A stretch of 64,000 nt of DNA, taken from NCBI RefSeq assembly GCF_024298965.1, contig NZ_CP085193.1:9176001-9240000 (forward strand), read 5' to 3'. Shown in pieces: positions 35,413-43,829 of this stretch; within the stretch, counting starts at the first letter, position 1; every line of letters starts with the position of its first letter. The position numbers and the translations under genes are program-made. Source of the DNA: Streptomyces rapamycinicus NRRL 5491 (GTDB lineage Bacteria; Actinomycetota; Actinomycetes; Streptomycetales; Streptomycetaceae). The notes below the pieces were generated by a model, which saw nothing but the letters and a program-made list of their open reading frames with translations, was not told the DNA's origin and ran no database searches.

Positions 35413-36069
35413 TCAGGTGCGCTGGATCACGGCTTCCAGATGGGGCAGATAGTGGTCCATGCGATCCCGCTTGGTGAGCAGATACGGGAGGTTCTCCTTG
35501 TGCGGAGTCATCAGCAGCGGCACCTGCTCGCTGACCCGGACGCCGTGCCGCAGCAGCGCGTCCCGCTTCTGGGGGTTGTTGGACAGCAGCCGTACGGAAC
35601 GCACCTCGAGGTCGTGCAGCACATCCGCAGCCACCTTGTAGTCACGGGCGTCCGCCGGCAGGCCGAGGGCGAGGTTGGCCTCGACGGTGTCCAGCCCCTC
35701 GGACTGGAGCTTCATCGCCTGGAGCTTGGCGAGCAGCCCGATCCCGCGCCCCTCATGGCCTCTCAGATACACCAGAACGCCCCGGCCTTCGGCCGCGATC
35801 GCCTTCAGCGCGGCGGACAGCTGGTCGCCGCACTCGCAGTGACGGGAGCCGAACGCGTCTCCGGTGAGGCACTCGGAATGCAGCCGGGTAAGCGCTTCCT
35901 CCCCGCCGACATCGCCGTATACCAGCGCTATTTGTTCATCACCGCGCACGAGGTCCCGATAGCCGATCGCGAGAAAGTCGCCATGCTTCGTGGCCAGCCG
36001 GACATTCACCACTCGTTCGACACCCGAGGTGCGGGTGTCGACATCGAACACGCCATCACTTTCTGTCAT
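35413..36069 (-). CDS. ribA: GTP cyclohydrolase II homologue, predicted FAPy-forming (SCO6655-like)
   Basis: A 218-residue stand-alone GTP cyclohydrolase II. Zinc ligands Cys67, Cys78 and Cys80 are in HSECLTGDAFGSRHCECG, and RGHEGRGIGLL and LGLPADARDYKVAADVL are conserved. The residue equivalent to E. coli Tyr105 is Met119 (AKLQAMKLQSEG). In S. coelicolor SCO6655 the matching Met120 makes the enzyme release the formylated 2-amino-5-formylamino-6-ribosylaminopyrimidinone phosphate instead of the deformylated product. No riboflavin genes lie nearby. It is divergent from the creatininase-family gene with a 79-base gap. Confidence 0.93.
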   Translation of the reverse strand: MTESDGVFDVDTRTSGVERVVNVRLATKHGDFLAIGYRDLVRGDEQIALVYGDVGGEEALTRLHSECLTGDAFGSRHCECGDQLSAALKAIAAEGRGVLVYLRGHEGRGIGLLAKLQAMKLQSEGLDTVEANLALGLPADARDYKVAADVLHDLEVRSVRLLSNNPQKRDALLRHGVRVSEQVPLLMTPHKENLPYLLTKRDRMDHYLPHLEAVIQRT

Positions 36070-36148
36070 GTCCCGATCTTATCTGGAAAACCACCGCCCT
36101 TGTACAGGAGAATGAGAAAGCCGCAGCAACAAGCTGTCAGGACGACGC

Positions 36149-36916
36149 ATGAAAGGTCCACGAGATATGAGCGGTTCGGGAACGCGCCCGCAGGCCGGCA
36201 TGGTGTTGCCGACACGGACGACGGAGGAAGTGCGGGCCGACCGGGTCGATGTCGCCGTTCTTCCCGTAGGCAGCTTCGAACAACACGGCGCATTTCTCCC
36301 ACTGGTGACCGACACGGTCATCGCCTGCACGGTCGCAGCTGAGATCGCGGCCGCGTATCCGGTGCTCCAACTGCCCCCGGTGACGGTCTCCTGCTCCCAT
36401 GAACACGCCGCCTGGCCAGGGACGGTGTCGATATCCGCGGCCACCCTCTACGCCGTCGTCCGCGATATCGCGGACTCACTCAGGCGCTCGGGTATACGCG
36501 GTCTGATTCTGGTGAACGGACACGGCGGAAATTATGTACTGCGCAACATCGTGCAGGAATCCGCGGGCACTGACTTCCGCATGGCGCTATTCCCCGGATC
36601 GGCCGACTGGGAGACCGCCAGGACACGCGCCGGAGTACGCACCCCGGCCAACAGCGATATGCACGCGGGCGAACTGGAGACATCGATCCTCCTGTATGCC
36701 CATCCGGAACTCGTACGGCCCGGTCATGAAACCTCCGACTGGATATCCGACGATCGGAAACATCTGCTCACCCTCGGTATGTCCGCCTATACCGAGTCCG
36801 GGGTCGTCGGCCGTCCGTCCAGGGCATCCGCGGACAAGGGAAAGGAACTCCTGGCCGGGCTCGTCGACTGCTTCGCCGAGTATCTTTCCCTGGTCGGTGC
36901 CGAGAAGGAGGCGTGA
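36149..36916 (+). CDS. Creatininase family amidohydrolase, possible FAPy deformylase
   Basis: A 255-residue metal-dependent amidohydrolase of the creatininase/ArfB/MftE fold. Metal-site motifs are VGSFEQHGAFLPLVTDT, VNGHGGNYVL and the Glu of SDMHAGELETS. ATG 36149 (AGGA upstream) or 36167 may be the start. In archaea ArfB of this family removes the formyl group from the FAPy compound, so its position beside a FAPy-type cyclohydrolase argues for that step here. It overlaps the reductase gene by ATGA. It is an assignment by family plus context. Confidence 0.85.
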   Translation: MKGPRDMSGSGTRPQAGMVLPTRTTEEVRADRVDVAVLPVGSFEQHGAFLPLVTDTVIACTVAAEIAAAYPVLQLPPVTVSCSHEHAAWPGTVSISAATLYAVVRDIADSLRRSGIRGLILVNGHGGNYVLRNIVQESAGTDFRMALFPGSADWETARTRAGVRTPANSDMHAGELETSILLYAHPELVRPGHETSDWISDDRKHLLTLGMSAYTESGVVGRPSRASADKGKELLAGLVDCFAEYLSLVGAEKEA

Positions 36917-37962
36917 TGACCTTCCTGGAGACGGAAGAGGCATGGGAGCGGCTGCGCTCCGTCCGGACCGAGGCGGACACCGGGGCCGCCGGTCTGGTCC
37001 GGGGCCCGGACGGCCGGTGGCGGTGGAACGAGGCCGCCTCGCCGGAGGCCCGGCTCCTGGTCGACCGCTACCTCCCGCTGTGCCTGGCCGGGCCGCGGCT
37101 GACCATCGCTCAGCTCGGCCAGAGCCTGGACGGCTTCATCGCCACCCGCACCGGCGACGCCGACTACGTCACCGGCGAGGAGGACCGCCGCCATCTCCAC
37201 CGGCTGCGCGCACTCGCCGACGCGGTGGTCGTCGGGGCCGGCACCGCCGTGGCGGACGACCCCCAGCTGACCGTGCGCGCCTGCGCGGGCGCCCACCCGG
37301 TGCGGGTCGTTCTCGATCCGCGCGGACGGGTGCCGCTCGGCCGACGGGTGTTCACCGATGGCTCAGCTCCGACCCTCTGGGTGGTGGGCACCACCGGTGA
37401 GCGCCGGCCGGCGCCGCCGGACGGCGTGGACGTGCTGACGCTTGACGACCCGGACGCCTTTGCCCCCCACCACCTGGTGCGGGCGCTTCGGCGGCGCGGG
37501 CTCGGCCGGATACTCGTCGAGGGCGGCGGGGTCACCGTGTCGCGCTTCCTGCACGCGGGGGCGCTGCACCGGCTCTACGTCACCGTGGCCCCGGTCCTGC
37601 TCGGCGACGGCATCCCCGGGCTGCGCTTCGACGGGACGACCGTCATGCGGGACGCGCTCCGCCCCCCGGTCCGCCGCGACACCCTCGGCGAGGACTCCCT
37701 CTTCGAACTCGACCTGTCGGCCCCGCAGCCGGCCGTACCACTGGACGGCCAGCACCACGACACCGGGGAGGCTCGCGGCGAAGGTGAGCACCCCGTAGAC
37801 CATGGCCACGGTCAGCCCCTGGCTCGCGCCCAGGCCCGCGGCGCCGAAGGCCCAGGCGGTCACGCCCTCGCGGGGGCCCCAGCCGCCGACGTTCAGCGGC
37901 AGGGCCATGGCGATCAGGGCGAGCACCATCAGGGGCACCAGCTCGGTCAGCGGGGCGTCTGA
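36913..37962 (+). CDS. RibD C-terminal-type pyrimidine reductase, with abnormal antisense tail
   Basis: A 349-codon frame. Residues about 60-270 form the dihydrofolate-reductase-like RibD_C domain: LTIAQLGQSLDGFIATRTGD, VVVGAGTAVADDPQLTVR, RILVEGGGVTVSRF. It would reduce the ribosyl side chain of the pyrimidine to ribityl with NADPH. Normal homology ends at about FELDLSAP (37725); the last 79 codons run antisense through the membrane domain of the convergent YbhN-type gene and look non-protein-like. Start overlaps the creatininase stop. A deaminase domain is absent. Confidence 0.88.
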   Translation: MMTFLETEEAWERLRSVRTEADTGAAGLVRGPDGRWRWNEAASPEARLLVDRYLPLCLAGPRLTIAQLGQSLDGFIATRTGDADYVTGEEDRRHLHRLRALADAVVVGAGTAVADDPQLTVRACAGAHPVRVVLDPRGRVPLGRRVFTDGSAPTLWVVGTTGERRPAPPDGVDVLTLDDPDAFAPHHLVRALRRRGLGRILVEGGGVTVSRFLHAGALHRLYVTVAPVLLGDGIPGLRFDGTTVMRDALRPPVRRDTLGEDSLFELDLSAPQPAVPLDGQHHDTGEARGEGEHPVDHGHGQPLARAQARGAEGPGGHALAGAPAADVQRQGHGDQGEHHQGHQLGQRGV

Positions 37963-38667
37963 CCCCGCCACCCGCGCGGCCAGGACGAACGTCGTCAGAT
38001 GCCCGGCCAGCACCACCACTGAGGAGATCACCACCCCCGGCCAGCTGCCCCGGGCCAGCAGCCCGCGGCGCGCCTCGAGGAGTGCGCCGCGGACCGAGCC
38101 CCGCCGCCGCCCGGCCACCGGCGCCGCGCGGCGGTGGCGCCGGACGGCCACCACCGCGAGGAGCGACAGGACGCCCACCGTGGCCAGTACCCATGCCGTG
38201 GCCGGCCCGCCGATCAGCCGGCCGGTGTGTTCCAGGACCAGGGAGGGGTGGGCCAGCAGGATCGCCACCCCCACCGCGATCAGCACCACCTGGCCCGCGA
38301 CCCGCTCCAGCACCACCGCGCGCACGCCCCGGCCGACATCGCCCGCGTCCCGCCCGTGCCGCACCGCGCGGTGCACATCGCCGAGCACCCCGCCGGGCAG
38401 CGCGGCATTGAGGAACAGCGCGCGGTAGTAGTCGGCGACGGCCGGGCCCAGCGGCAGCCGGATCCGCAGCCCACGCGCCACCAGACACCAGCGCCAGGCT
38501 TGGAAGACCGTGGTGAGCAGGCCGAGGCCGACCGCCGCCAGCAGGGTGCGCCCGTCGACGGTGCGCAGGCCCTCGACGAAGGCGCCGGTACCCAGCCGCC
38601 ACAGCACCACCCCGAGGATGGCGACGCCCGCGGCCGCCCCGAGCCGGGCCCGCAGCGCGCCGGTCAC
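37363..38667 (-). CDS. YbhN/UPF0104 (lysylphosphatidylglycerol synthase TM-like) membrane protein
   Basis: A 434-codon frame. The first about 310 residues are a polytopic membrane protein of the YbhN/AglD family: WRWCLVARGLRIRLPLGPAV, ALFLNAALPGGVLGDVHRAV, LERVAGQVVLIAVGVAILL and MALPLNVGGWGPREGVTAWA. The final 125 codons past VVVLAVQWYGRLRGR are antisense to the reductase gene and look spurious. GTG 38667 overlaps the methyltransferase stop. Family members take part in transfer or flipping of lipid-linked sugars or amino acids. Confidence 0.85.
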   Translation of the reverse strand: MTGALRARLGAAAGVAILGVVLWRLGTGAFVEGLRTVDGRTLLAAVGLGLLTTVFQAWRWCLVARGLRIRLPLGPAVADYYRALFLNAALPGGVLGDVHRAVRHGRDAGDVGRGVRAVVLERVAGQVVLIAVGVAILLAHPSLVLEHTGRLIGGPATAWVLATVGVLSLLAVVAVRRHRRAAPVAGRRRGSVRGALLEARRGLLARGSWPGVVISSVVVLAGHLTTFVLAARVAGSDAPLTELVPLMVLALIAMALPLNVGGWGPREGVTAWAFGAAGLGASQGLTVAMVYGVLTFAASLPGVVVLAVQWYGRLRGRQVEFEEGVLAEGVAADRGAERVPHDGRPVEAQPGDAVAEQDRGHGDVEPVQRPRVQEARHGDPAALDEYPAEPAPPKRPHQVVGGKGVRVVKRQHVHAVRRRRPALTGGAHHPEGRS

Positions 38668-39500
38668 GCGGCCGCCCCCAGTGTGCGGGGCGCGGGCAGC
38701 GCCAGCAGATCGTGGTGGTGCACCACCACCCGCAGCGCGCCCGCCGCGGCCATCGCCAGCCGGCGGCGCAGATACGCCTCGGCGTGCGCGCCGAGCTCCG
38801 GCCGGTGGTCCACGGCCGCGCCCACCCAGCCCCGCAGCCACTCGGCCGTCAGCGCGGAGTGCTCGGCGCCCAGCACCCAGGGGCTGGCGTGGGTCCGTAC
38901 CGTCGCGCCGTGCCGGGTGAACGCCTCGGAGGCCACCGCCATCGCGTCGGGGCCCACCAGACCGCCGCGCCGCTGATGGGCGTTGAACGCCTCGGTGATC
39001 TCCGCGTCCATCGGGTCGGCCGGGGTGAGCTCGACCCGCCCCACCACGGACAGCGCCAGCAGCGCCGGGCACTCCGCCTCGGCGCAGGCCGCGGCGATCC
39101 CGTCCACCTCCTCGGGGGTGAGCACGTCCAGCAGCGCGGACGCCGTCACCAGCGAGGCGCCGTCCAGCGTGCTCGCGGTCAGCCGGGAGAGGTCGCCGCG
39201 CGCCGTCGCGACGGTGATGCGGCTGCCGTCGGTGGCGGCCCGGGGCATCCGCACCGCCGCCCGGTCCAGCAGATCGGGGTCGCGGTCGTGCAGGATCCAC
39301 AGCTGCGGGCCGCTCAGCCGGGGCGCCAGCCAGCGCCCCATGGAGCCGGTGCCGCAGCCCAGGTCGTGGATCACCAGCGGCGGGCCGGACAGCCGGGGGC
39401 CGAGCGCCTCGAGGAGTTCGGGGGAGCGGGCCGCCGCGTCGGCGGCCTCCCGCAGCTCCAGCCAGTCGGGTGTGTAACGCGGTACGTCGGTCGTCTTCAC
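38664..39500 (-). CDS. SAM-dependent methyltransferase
   Basis: A 278-residue class I methyltransferase. VIHDLGCGTGSMGRWLAPRL is the SAM-binding motif I, LWILHDRDPDLLDRA holds the acidic motif II, and SLVTASALLDVLTPEEVDGI is motif IV. GTG 39500 overlaps the glycosyltransferase stop (GTGA), and its own stop overlaps the next start in the same way. It would methylate an intermediate of this pathway; whether O-, N- or C- cannot be read. Confidence 0.9.
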   Translation of the reverse strand: MKTTDVPRYTPDWLELREAADAAARSPELLEALGPRLSGPPLVIHDLGCGTGSMGRWLAPRLSGPQLWILHDRDPDLLDRAAVRMPRAATDGSRITVATARGDLSRLTASTLDGASLVTASALLDVLTPEEVDGIAAACAEAECPALLALSVVGRVELTPADPMDAEITEAFNAHQRRGGLVGPDAMAVASEAFTRHGATVRTHASPWVLGAEHSALTAEWLRGWVGAAVDHRPELGAHAEAYLRRRLAMAAAGALRVVVHHHDLLALPAPRTLGAAA

Positions 39501-40603
39501 GCGGCCCTCCGCGGTTCGTGTCGGAGCTGTTCCAGCGCACCGGCCAGATTGCGGGTGGTGTTCTCCCACCCGGCCAGCGCGGTGCGCCGCTCGTGCGCGG
39601 CGGCGGTGAGCCGGCGCCGCGCACCGGGGTCGCCCAGCCAGCGGCGCAGCGCCGCGGTGAGCGCGTCGGGGTCGTCCGGGTCGACGAGGATGCCCGGCAC
39701 CCTGCCGTCGGGTGCCTGCCCGACCGCCTCCGGAACCCCGCCGACGGCCGTGGCCAGCACCGGGATCCCCCGGGCCAGCGCCTCGGTCACCGCCATGCCG
39801 TAGGTCTCGGCGTACGAGGCGAGCACCATCGCGTCGGCGGAGGCGTAGCCGGCGTCCAGCTCGGCGCCGGTCCTCGGGCCGAGCAGATGCACCCGGTCGG
39901 CCACGCCCAGCTTCCCGACCAGCTTCCGGAGCCGGGCGGCGTACTCCGGGTCCTGCTCGAGGGAGCCCACGAGGTCGCAGCTCCAGGGCAGATCGTCGAT
40001 CCGCGCGAGCGCCTCGACCAGCCGCAGCTGCCCCTTGCGCGGGGTCACCGAGGCCACGCACAGCAGCCGCGAGCCCTCGCCGCCCGAGGAGGCGAGCGGC
40101 GCGATGTCGGCGCCGGGCGCCGCCACATGGACCCGGTCCGGGACCAGCCCGTGCAGATCCACCAGCCGCCCGGCCGCCCAGGCGCTGGTGGCCACCACGG
40201 TCCGCACCGCGCGCAGCGTCCGGCCCTCCAGCGCCTTCAGATCCTCGGCCCGGCCGGGGGCCAGCCCGGTCTCGTCGCTCAGCGGCAGATGCACCAGCAC
40301 CGACAGCCGCAGCCGCTGTGCCTGCGGAACGACGATGTACGGGAGCGCACAGGCCACCAGCCCGTCGAGCAGGACCAGCGTGCCGTCCGCCAGCGCGGTC
40401 AGGAGCCGGGCCAGCTCGGCGCGGGCGGCCGGGCCCGGCTGGGGCCAGTCGCCCGCGATGGCGTGCTCCTCGACCCGCCAGCCGGAGCCGGGCAGGTCCC
40501 GGCAGATCCGCCGGTCGTAGACGTTGCCGCCGCTCGGCGCGGCCGGATCGGCCACGCCGCCGGGCATCACGAAGTGCACCGTGCGCGGTGCGGCCCGGGT
40601 CAT
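39497..40603 (-). CDS. Family 4 glycosyltransferase of the FAPy cluster
   Basis: A 368-residue GT-B glycosyltransferase. The N-terminal domain has [20 protein letters not shown], the donor domain [20 protein letters not shown] and the EX7E motif [20 protein letters not shown]. It overlaps the PTPS-like gene by ATGA and the methyltransferase gene by GTGA. It would attach a sugar to the pterin/pyrimidine product or its lipid carrier. Confidence 0.92.
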   Translation of the reverse strand: MTRAAPRTVHFVMPGGVADPAAPSGGNVYDRRICRDLPGSGWRVEEHAIAGDWPQPGPAARAELARLLTALADGTLVLLDGLVACALPYIVVPQAQRLRLSVLVHLPLSDETGLAPGRAEDLKALEGRTLRAVRTVVATSAWAAGRLVDLHGLVPDRVHVAAPGADIAPLASSGGEGSRLLCVASVTPRKGQLRLVEALARIDDLPWSCDLVGSLEQDPEYAARLRKLVGKLGVADRVHLLGPRTGAELDAGYASADAMVLASYAETYGMAVTEALARGIPVLATAVGGVPEAVGQAPDGRVPGILVDPDDPDALTAALRRWLGDPGARRRLTAAAHERRTALAGWENTTRNLAGALEQLRHEPRRAA

Positions 40604-40998
40604 AGGCCACGCTCGTAACTCGCCCAGGCGACATGCGACTCATGCAGCGTGACGGCGATCCCGGACAGGCCCCGGGCGCCCTCGCCCAGCGCCCCCGAGC
40701 CCACCCGCTCGGCGAGGCGGTCGGCGATCACCTTGGCGAGGAACTCGGTGGAGGTGTTGATCCCCTTGAAATCGGGTTCGTCGTCGAGGTTGCGATAGCT
40801 GAGCGCGCCGCACACCTCCCCCAGCTCACGGGTGGCCAGGCCGATGTCGACGACGATGTTGTCGTCGTCCAGCTCGGCACGGCGGAAGGTGGCGTCCACG
40901 AGGAACGTCGCCCCGTGCAACCGCTGCGCGGGTCCGAAGACCTCGCCGCGAAAACTGTGAGCGATCATGATGTGATCGCGAACGGTGATGCTGAACAA
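40600..40998 (-). CDS. 6-pyruvoyltetrahydropterin synthase/QueD homologue lacking catalytic residues
   Basis: A 132-residue T-fold protein of the PTPS/QueD family (S. coelicolor SCO6650-like). His14 and His28 match two zinc ligands, but the catalytic Cys of QueD is replaced by Ala24 (PAQRLHG) and the third zinc ligand by Ala30 (HGATF). [30 protein letters not shown] and [13 protein letters not shown] are otherwise typical. It is thus unlikely to do the standard lyase reaction and may bind or rearrange another pterin or pyrimidine. It leads the four-gene overlapping block. Confidence 0.88.
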   Translation of the reverse strand: MFSITVRDHIMIAHSFRGEVFGPAQRLHGATFLVDATFRRAELDDDNIVVDIGLATRELGEVCGALSYRNLDDEPDFKGINTSTEFLAKVIADRLAERVGSGALGEGARGLSGIAVTLHESHVAWASYERGL

Positions 40999-41076
40999 CG
41001 GATGACCCTCCAGATACGGCGCGTCGGGCCCTCGTCCGGGGCACGCCCTCTAGTACGGCCGTCGCGTTCCCCGTGT

Positions 41077-42075
41077 TCAGACGGATGACACGGCAGATTC
41101 CGCGTCGTAGCGAACCCGGTGGCACAGCCCCGGAATCTCGCCCGACGCGAGCCGCGGAAGCACCTCGGGAAGCTCCTCGAAACCGCATTCGCCGGTGACG
41201 AGGGCGTCGAAGGCGGGGTCGGCGAGCAGTTCGAGCGCCAGCGCCATCCGGTCGCCGTAGGAGCGGCGGGCGCCCCGGGCCGGGGACACCGTCCCCACCT
41301 GGCTGCTGCGCACCGTCAGCCGCCGGGAGTGGAACGCCTCGCCCAGCGGCAGGCCGATCCGCCGGTCCCCGTACCAGCTCAGCTCCAGTACGGTGCCCTC
41401 CGGGGCGAGGAGCTCCAGCGAGCGCGCGAGCCCCTGTTCGGTGGCGCTGGCGTGCACCACCAGATCGAGGTCGCCCGCCGCCTCCCCGGGGAGCGCGAAG
41501 TCCACCCCGAGCGCCCGCGCGACCTCCGCGCGCGCCGGGTCGGCGTCCACCAGCTGCACCCGTACGGCCGGGAACCGGGACAGCACCGCCGCGACGGAGG
41601 CACCCACCATCCCCGCCCCCACCACCGCGATCCGGTCGCCCAGCAGCGGCGCGGCGTCCCACGCGGCGTTCACCGCGGTCTCCACCGTCCCCGCCAGCAC
41701 CGCGCGCGGCGCGGGCACGCCCTCCGGCACCGGGGTCACCGCGCTCGCCGGGACCACATAGCGGGTCTGATGCGGATACAGACTGAAGACGGTGCGCCCC
41801 CGCAGGGACGCCGGCCCCTCCTCGACCAGCCCCACATTGAGATAGCCGTACTTCACCGGCCCCGGGAACTCGCCGTCCTGGAACGGCGCGCGCATCGCGG
41901 AGTACTGGCTCTCCGGTACGCCACCGCGGAAGACCAGGGTCTCCGTACCGCGGCTCACCCCGGAGCACAGCGTGCGCACCACCACGTCCTCGGGACCGGG
42001 TTCGGCCAGGTCCACCTCCCGTATCTCGCCATGGCCGGGGGAGCGGAGCCAGAAGGCACGGGCGGTGCGCGTCAT
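41077..42075 (-). CDS. Zinc-type alcohol dehydrogenase (MDR family)
   Basis: A 332-residue medium-chain dehydrogenase. The N-terminal catalytic domain has VVVRTLCSGVSRGTETLVFR; the Rossmann part has RIAVVGAGMVGASVAAVLSR and VQLVDADPARAEVARALGVD. No structural-zinc four-Cys lobe is seen, as in the BchC/TDH-like group. ATG 42075 has AGGAG 9 bases upstream. It lies 78 bases before the PTPS-like gene on the same strand and probably opens this operon. Confidence 0.88.
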   Translation of the reverse strand: MTRTARAFWLRSPGHGEIREVDLAEPGPEDVVVRTLCSGVSRGTETLVFRGGVPESQYSAMRAPFQDGEFPGPVKYGYLNVGLVEEGPASLRGRTVFSLYPHQTRYVVPASAVTPVPEGVPAPRAVLAGTVETAVNAAWDAAPLLGDRIAVVGAGMVGASVAAVLSRFPAVRVQLVDADPARAEVARALGVDFALPGEAAGDLDLVVHASATEQGLARSLELLAPEGTVLELSWYGDRRIGLPLGEAFHSRRLTVRSSQVGTVSPARGARRSYGDRMALALELLADPAFDALVTGECGFEELPEVLPRLASGEIPGLCHRVRYDAESAVSSV

Positions 42076-42193
42076 ACGACGTTCTCCTGAGGGGCTGAAC
42101 AATCGGACGGTGGCCCACGTACGGATGACCATGAAGCCGCGAACACGGTACGCGGCACCCATTCACTCCGCCACACAGCCCGGAGGGTGCACG

Positions 42194-42919
42194 GTGGCCC
42201 TGAACAATCCCTACAACACGACGCCGTTGCGGAACGAGACGGCGGTGGGCGCGGCCGCTCAGCTGCTGTTGCTCGTCCTGCTCGGCACGGCGATCGACCT
42301 CGGGCCCGCGGGCTGGCTGACCGGCCTGGCCTTCGCGGTCGCCACCTGGGCCGTGCTCACCCGCGCCCTGCAACGGTCCTGGCTCGCCTCCTTCGGCGCG
42401 GCCAACCGCGTCACCCTGGCGCGGGCCACGCTCGTCGGCGGGGTGACCGCGCTGGTCGCCGACTCCTTCGAGAGCCCGACGCCGGTCACCGCCCTGGTGG
42501 CGCTCACCGCGGTCGCGCTGATCCTCGACGCGGTCGACGGACAGGTCGCGCGCCGCACCGGCACCTCGTCCTCCCTGGGCGCGCGGTTCGACATGGAGGT
42601 CGACGCCGTCCTCATCCTGGTGCTCAGCATCTATGTGGCCACCCTCCTCGGCCCCTGGGTGCTGCTGATCGGCGCCATGCGCTACGCCTTCGTCGCCGCG
42701 GCAAGGGTGCTGCCCTGGCTGAACGGCCGGCTGCCCCCGAGCACGGCCCGCAAGACGGTGGCCGCGCTCCAGGGCGTCCTGCTGCTGGTCGTCGGCGCCG
42801 ATGTGCTCCCGTATCCGGCGGCCTTCGGCGCCGCCCTGCTGGCCCTGACCCTGCTCAGCTGGTCCTTCGCCCGCGACATCAGGTGGCTGTGGCGCACCCG
42901 GGCCGACCGGGCGCAGTGA
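42194..42919 (+). CDS. CDP-alcohol phosphatidyltransferase
   Basis: A 241-residue integral membrane enzyme. The complete signature D-x2-D-G-x2-A-R-x8-G-x3-D-x3-D is at LDAVDGQVARR...GARFDMEVD. Membrane helices flank it on both sides. The GTG at 42194 has GGAGGG 8 bases upstream. It moves a phosphatidyl or CDP-linked group to an alcohol and would place a lipid on, or make a lipid acceptor for, the product. It is divergent from the alcohol dehydrogenase (118-base gap). Confidence 0.92.
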   Translation: MALNNPYNTTPLRNETAVGAAAQLLLLVLLGTAIDLGPAGWLTGLAFAVATWAVLTRALQRSWLASFGAANRVTLARATLVGGVTALVADSFESPTPVTALVALTAVALILDAVDGQVARRTGTSSSLGARFDMEVDAVLILVLSIYVATLLGPWVLLIGAMRYAFVAAARVLPWLNGRLPPSTARKTVAALQGVLLLVVGADVLPYPAAFGAALLALTLLSWSFARDIRWLWRTRADRAQ

Positions 42920-43012
42920 GCGCGGCGGCGCGCCGGGCGCACAGTGAGCGCCGGGCGCCGACGAGCCCGCCGCCCACCGCCACAGGGGCCCTGCTACCAG
43001 TGGAGGACCCCG

Positions 43013-43726
43013 CTACCAGGGCAGGGTGCCCTCGATGTCGAAGTAGCCTCCCGTCGGGCCGTCCGGGCCCACCGTCGCCATACGGACGATGATCTCGGCG
43101 CCCTGCTCGACGGTCTGGTGACCGGTGTGCCCGTTGAGGTCCGTCGCGGTGTAGCCGGGCTCCACGGCGTTGATCCGCATCTCCGGGAACGCCTTCGCGT
43201 ACTGCACGGTGACCATGTTGACCGTGGCCTTCGACGCCGGATAGGCGACCCCCGGATAGGCGTGCATGGGGGTGCCCGGGGTGGAGACCCGGTCCAGTGA
43301 GGCCAGCCCGCTGCTGACATTGACCACGACCGGCGCGGCGGACCGCCGCAGCAGCGGCAGGAAGGCATGGGTCACCCGCACCACGCCGAAGACGTTCGTC
43401 TCGAACACCTCCTTCATCATGTCGGCGGTGACCTCGGCGGCGCCGATCACCCCGCCGTCCGGCATCCGCGCCTCGACACCGGCGTTGTTGATCAGTACAT
43501 CCAGTCCGCCGTCGGCCTCGACCGTCTTCGCGGCGGCGGCCACGGACGCGTCATCGGTGACATCGAGGACGACCAGCCGCGCCCCCGCCCCCAGCCGCTC
43601 GGCGGCGCGACGCCCGCGCTCGGCGTCCCGGCTGCCCAGATAGACGGTGTGGCCCGCGGCGATCAGACGGCGGGCGGTCTCGAAGCCGAGACCCTTGTTC
43701 GCTCCGGTGATGAGTGTTGTCGTCAT
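43013..43726 (-). CDS. SDR family oxidoreductase
   Basis: A 237-residue classical short-chain dehydrogenase. TTLITGANKGLGFETARRL is the cofactor loop, VLINNAGVEAR the NAG motif, and VNVSSGLASL with YPGVAYPASKATVNMVTVQY the Ser-Tyr-Lys active site. ATG 43726 has GGAGG 5 bases upstream. It is divergent from an XRE regulator with a 103-base gap, a recurrent arrangement in Streptomyces. The substrate is unknown. Confidence 0.93.
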   Translation of the reverse strand: MTTTLITGANKGLGFETARRLIAAGHTVYLGSRDAERGRRAAERLGAGARLVVLDVTDDASVAAAAKTVEADGGLDVLINNAGVEARMPDGGVIGAAEVTADMMKEVFETNVFGVVRVTHAFLPLLRRSAAPVVVNVSSGLASLDRVSTPGTPMHAYPGVAYPASKATVNMVTVQYAKAFPEMRINAVEPGYTATDLNGHTGHQTVEQGAEIIVRMATVGPDGPTGGYFDIEGTLPW

Positions 43727-43829
43727 GCCCTCCAGGCTGCGTCCGGACCGGGGGAGCAGCCAGGTGCTCCGTCTTCCTGGGACCGCGGGTACCAGGCTCG
43801 CCCCCGGCCCGAGGTGCAGACTGGTGACC

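Noticed and set aside
36070..36148. FMN riboswitch upstream of the GTP cyclohydrolase
   Set aside because: The divergent gap is only 79 bases, too short for the FMN aptamer, and no matching pattern is seen.
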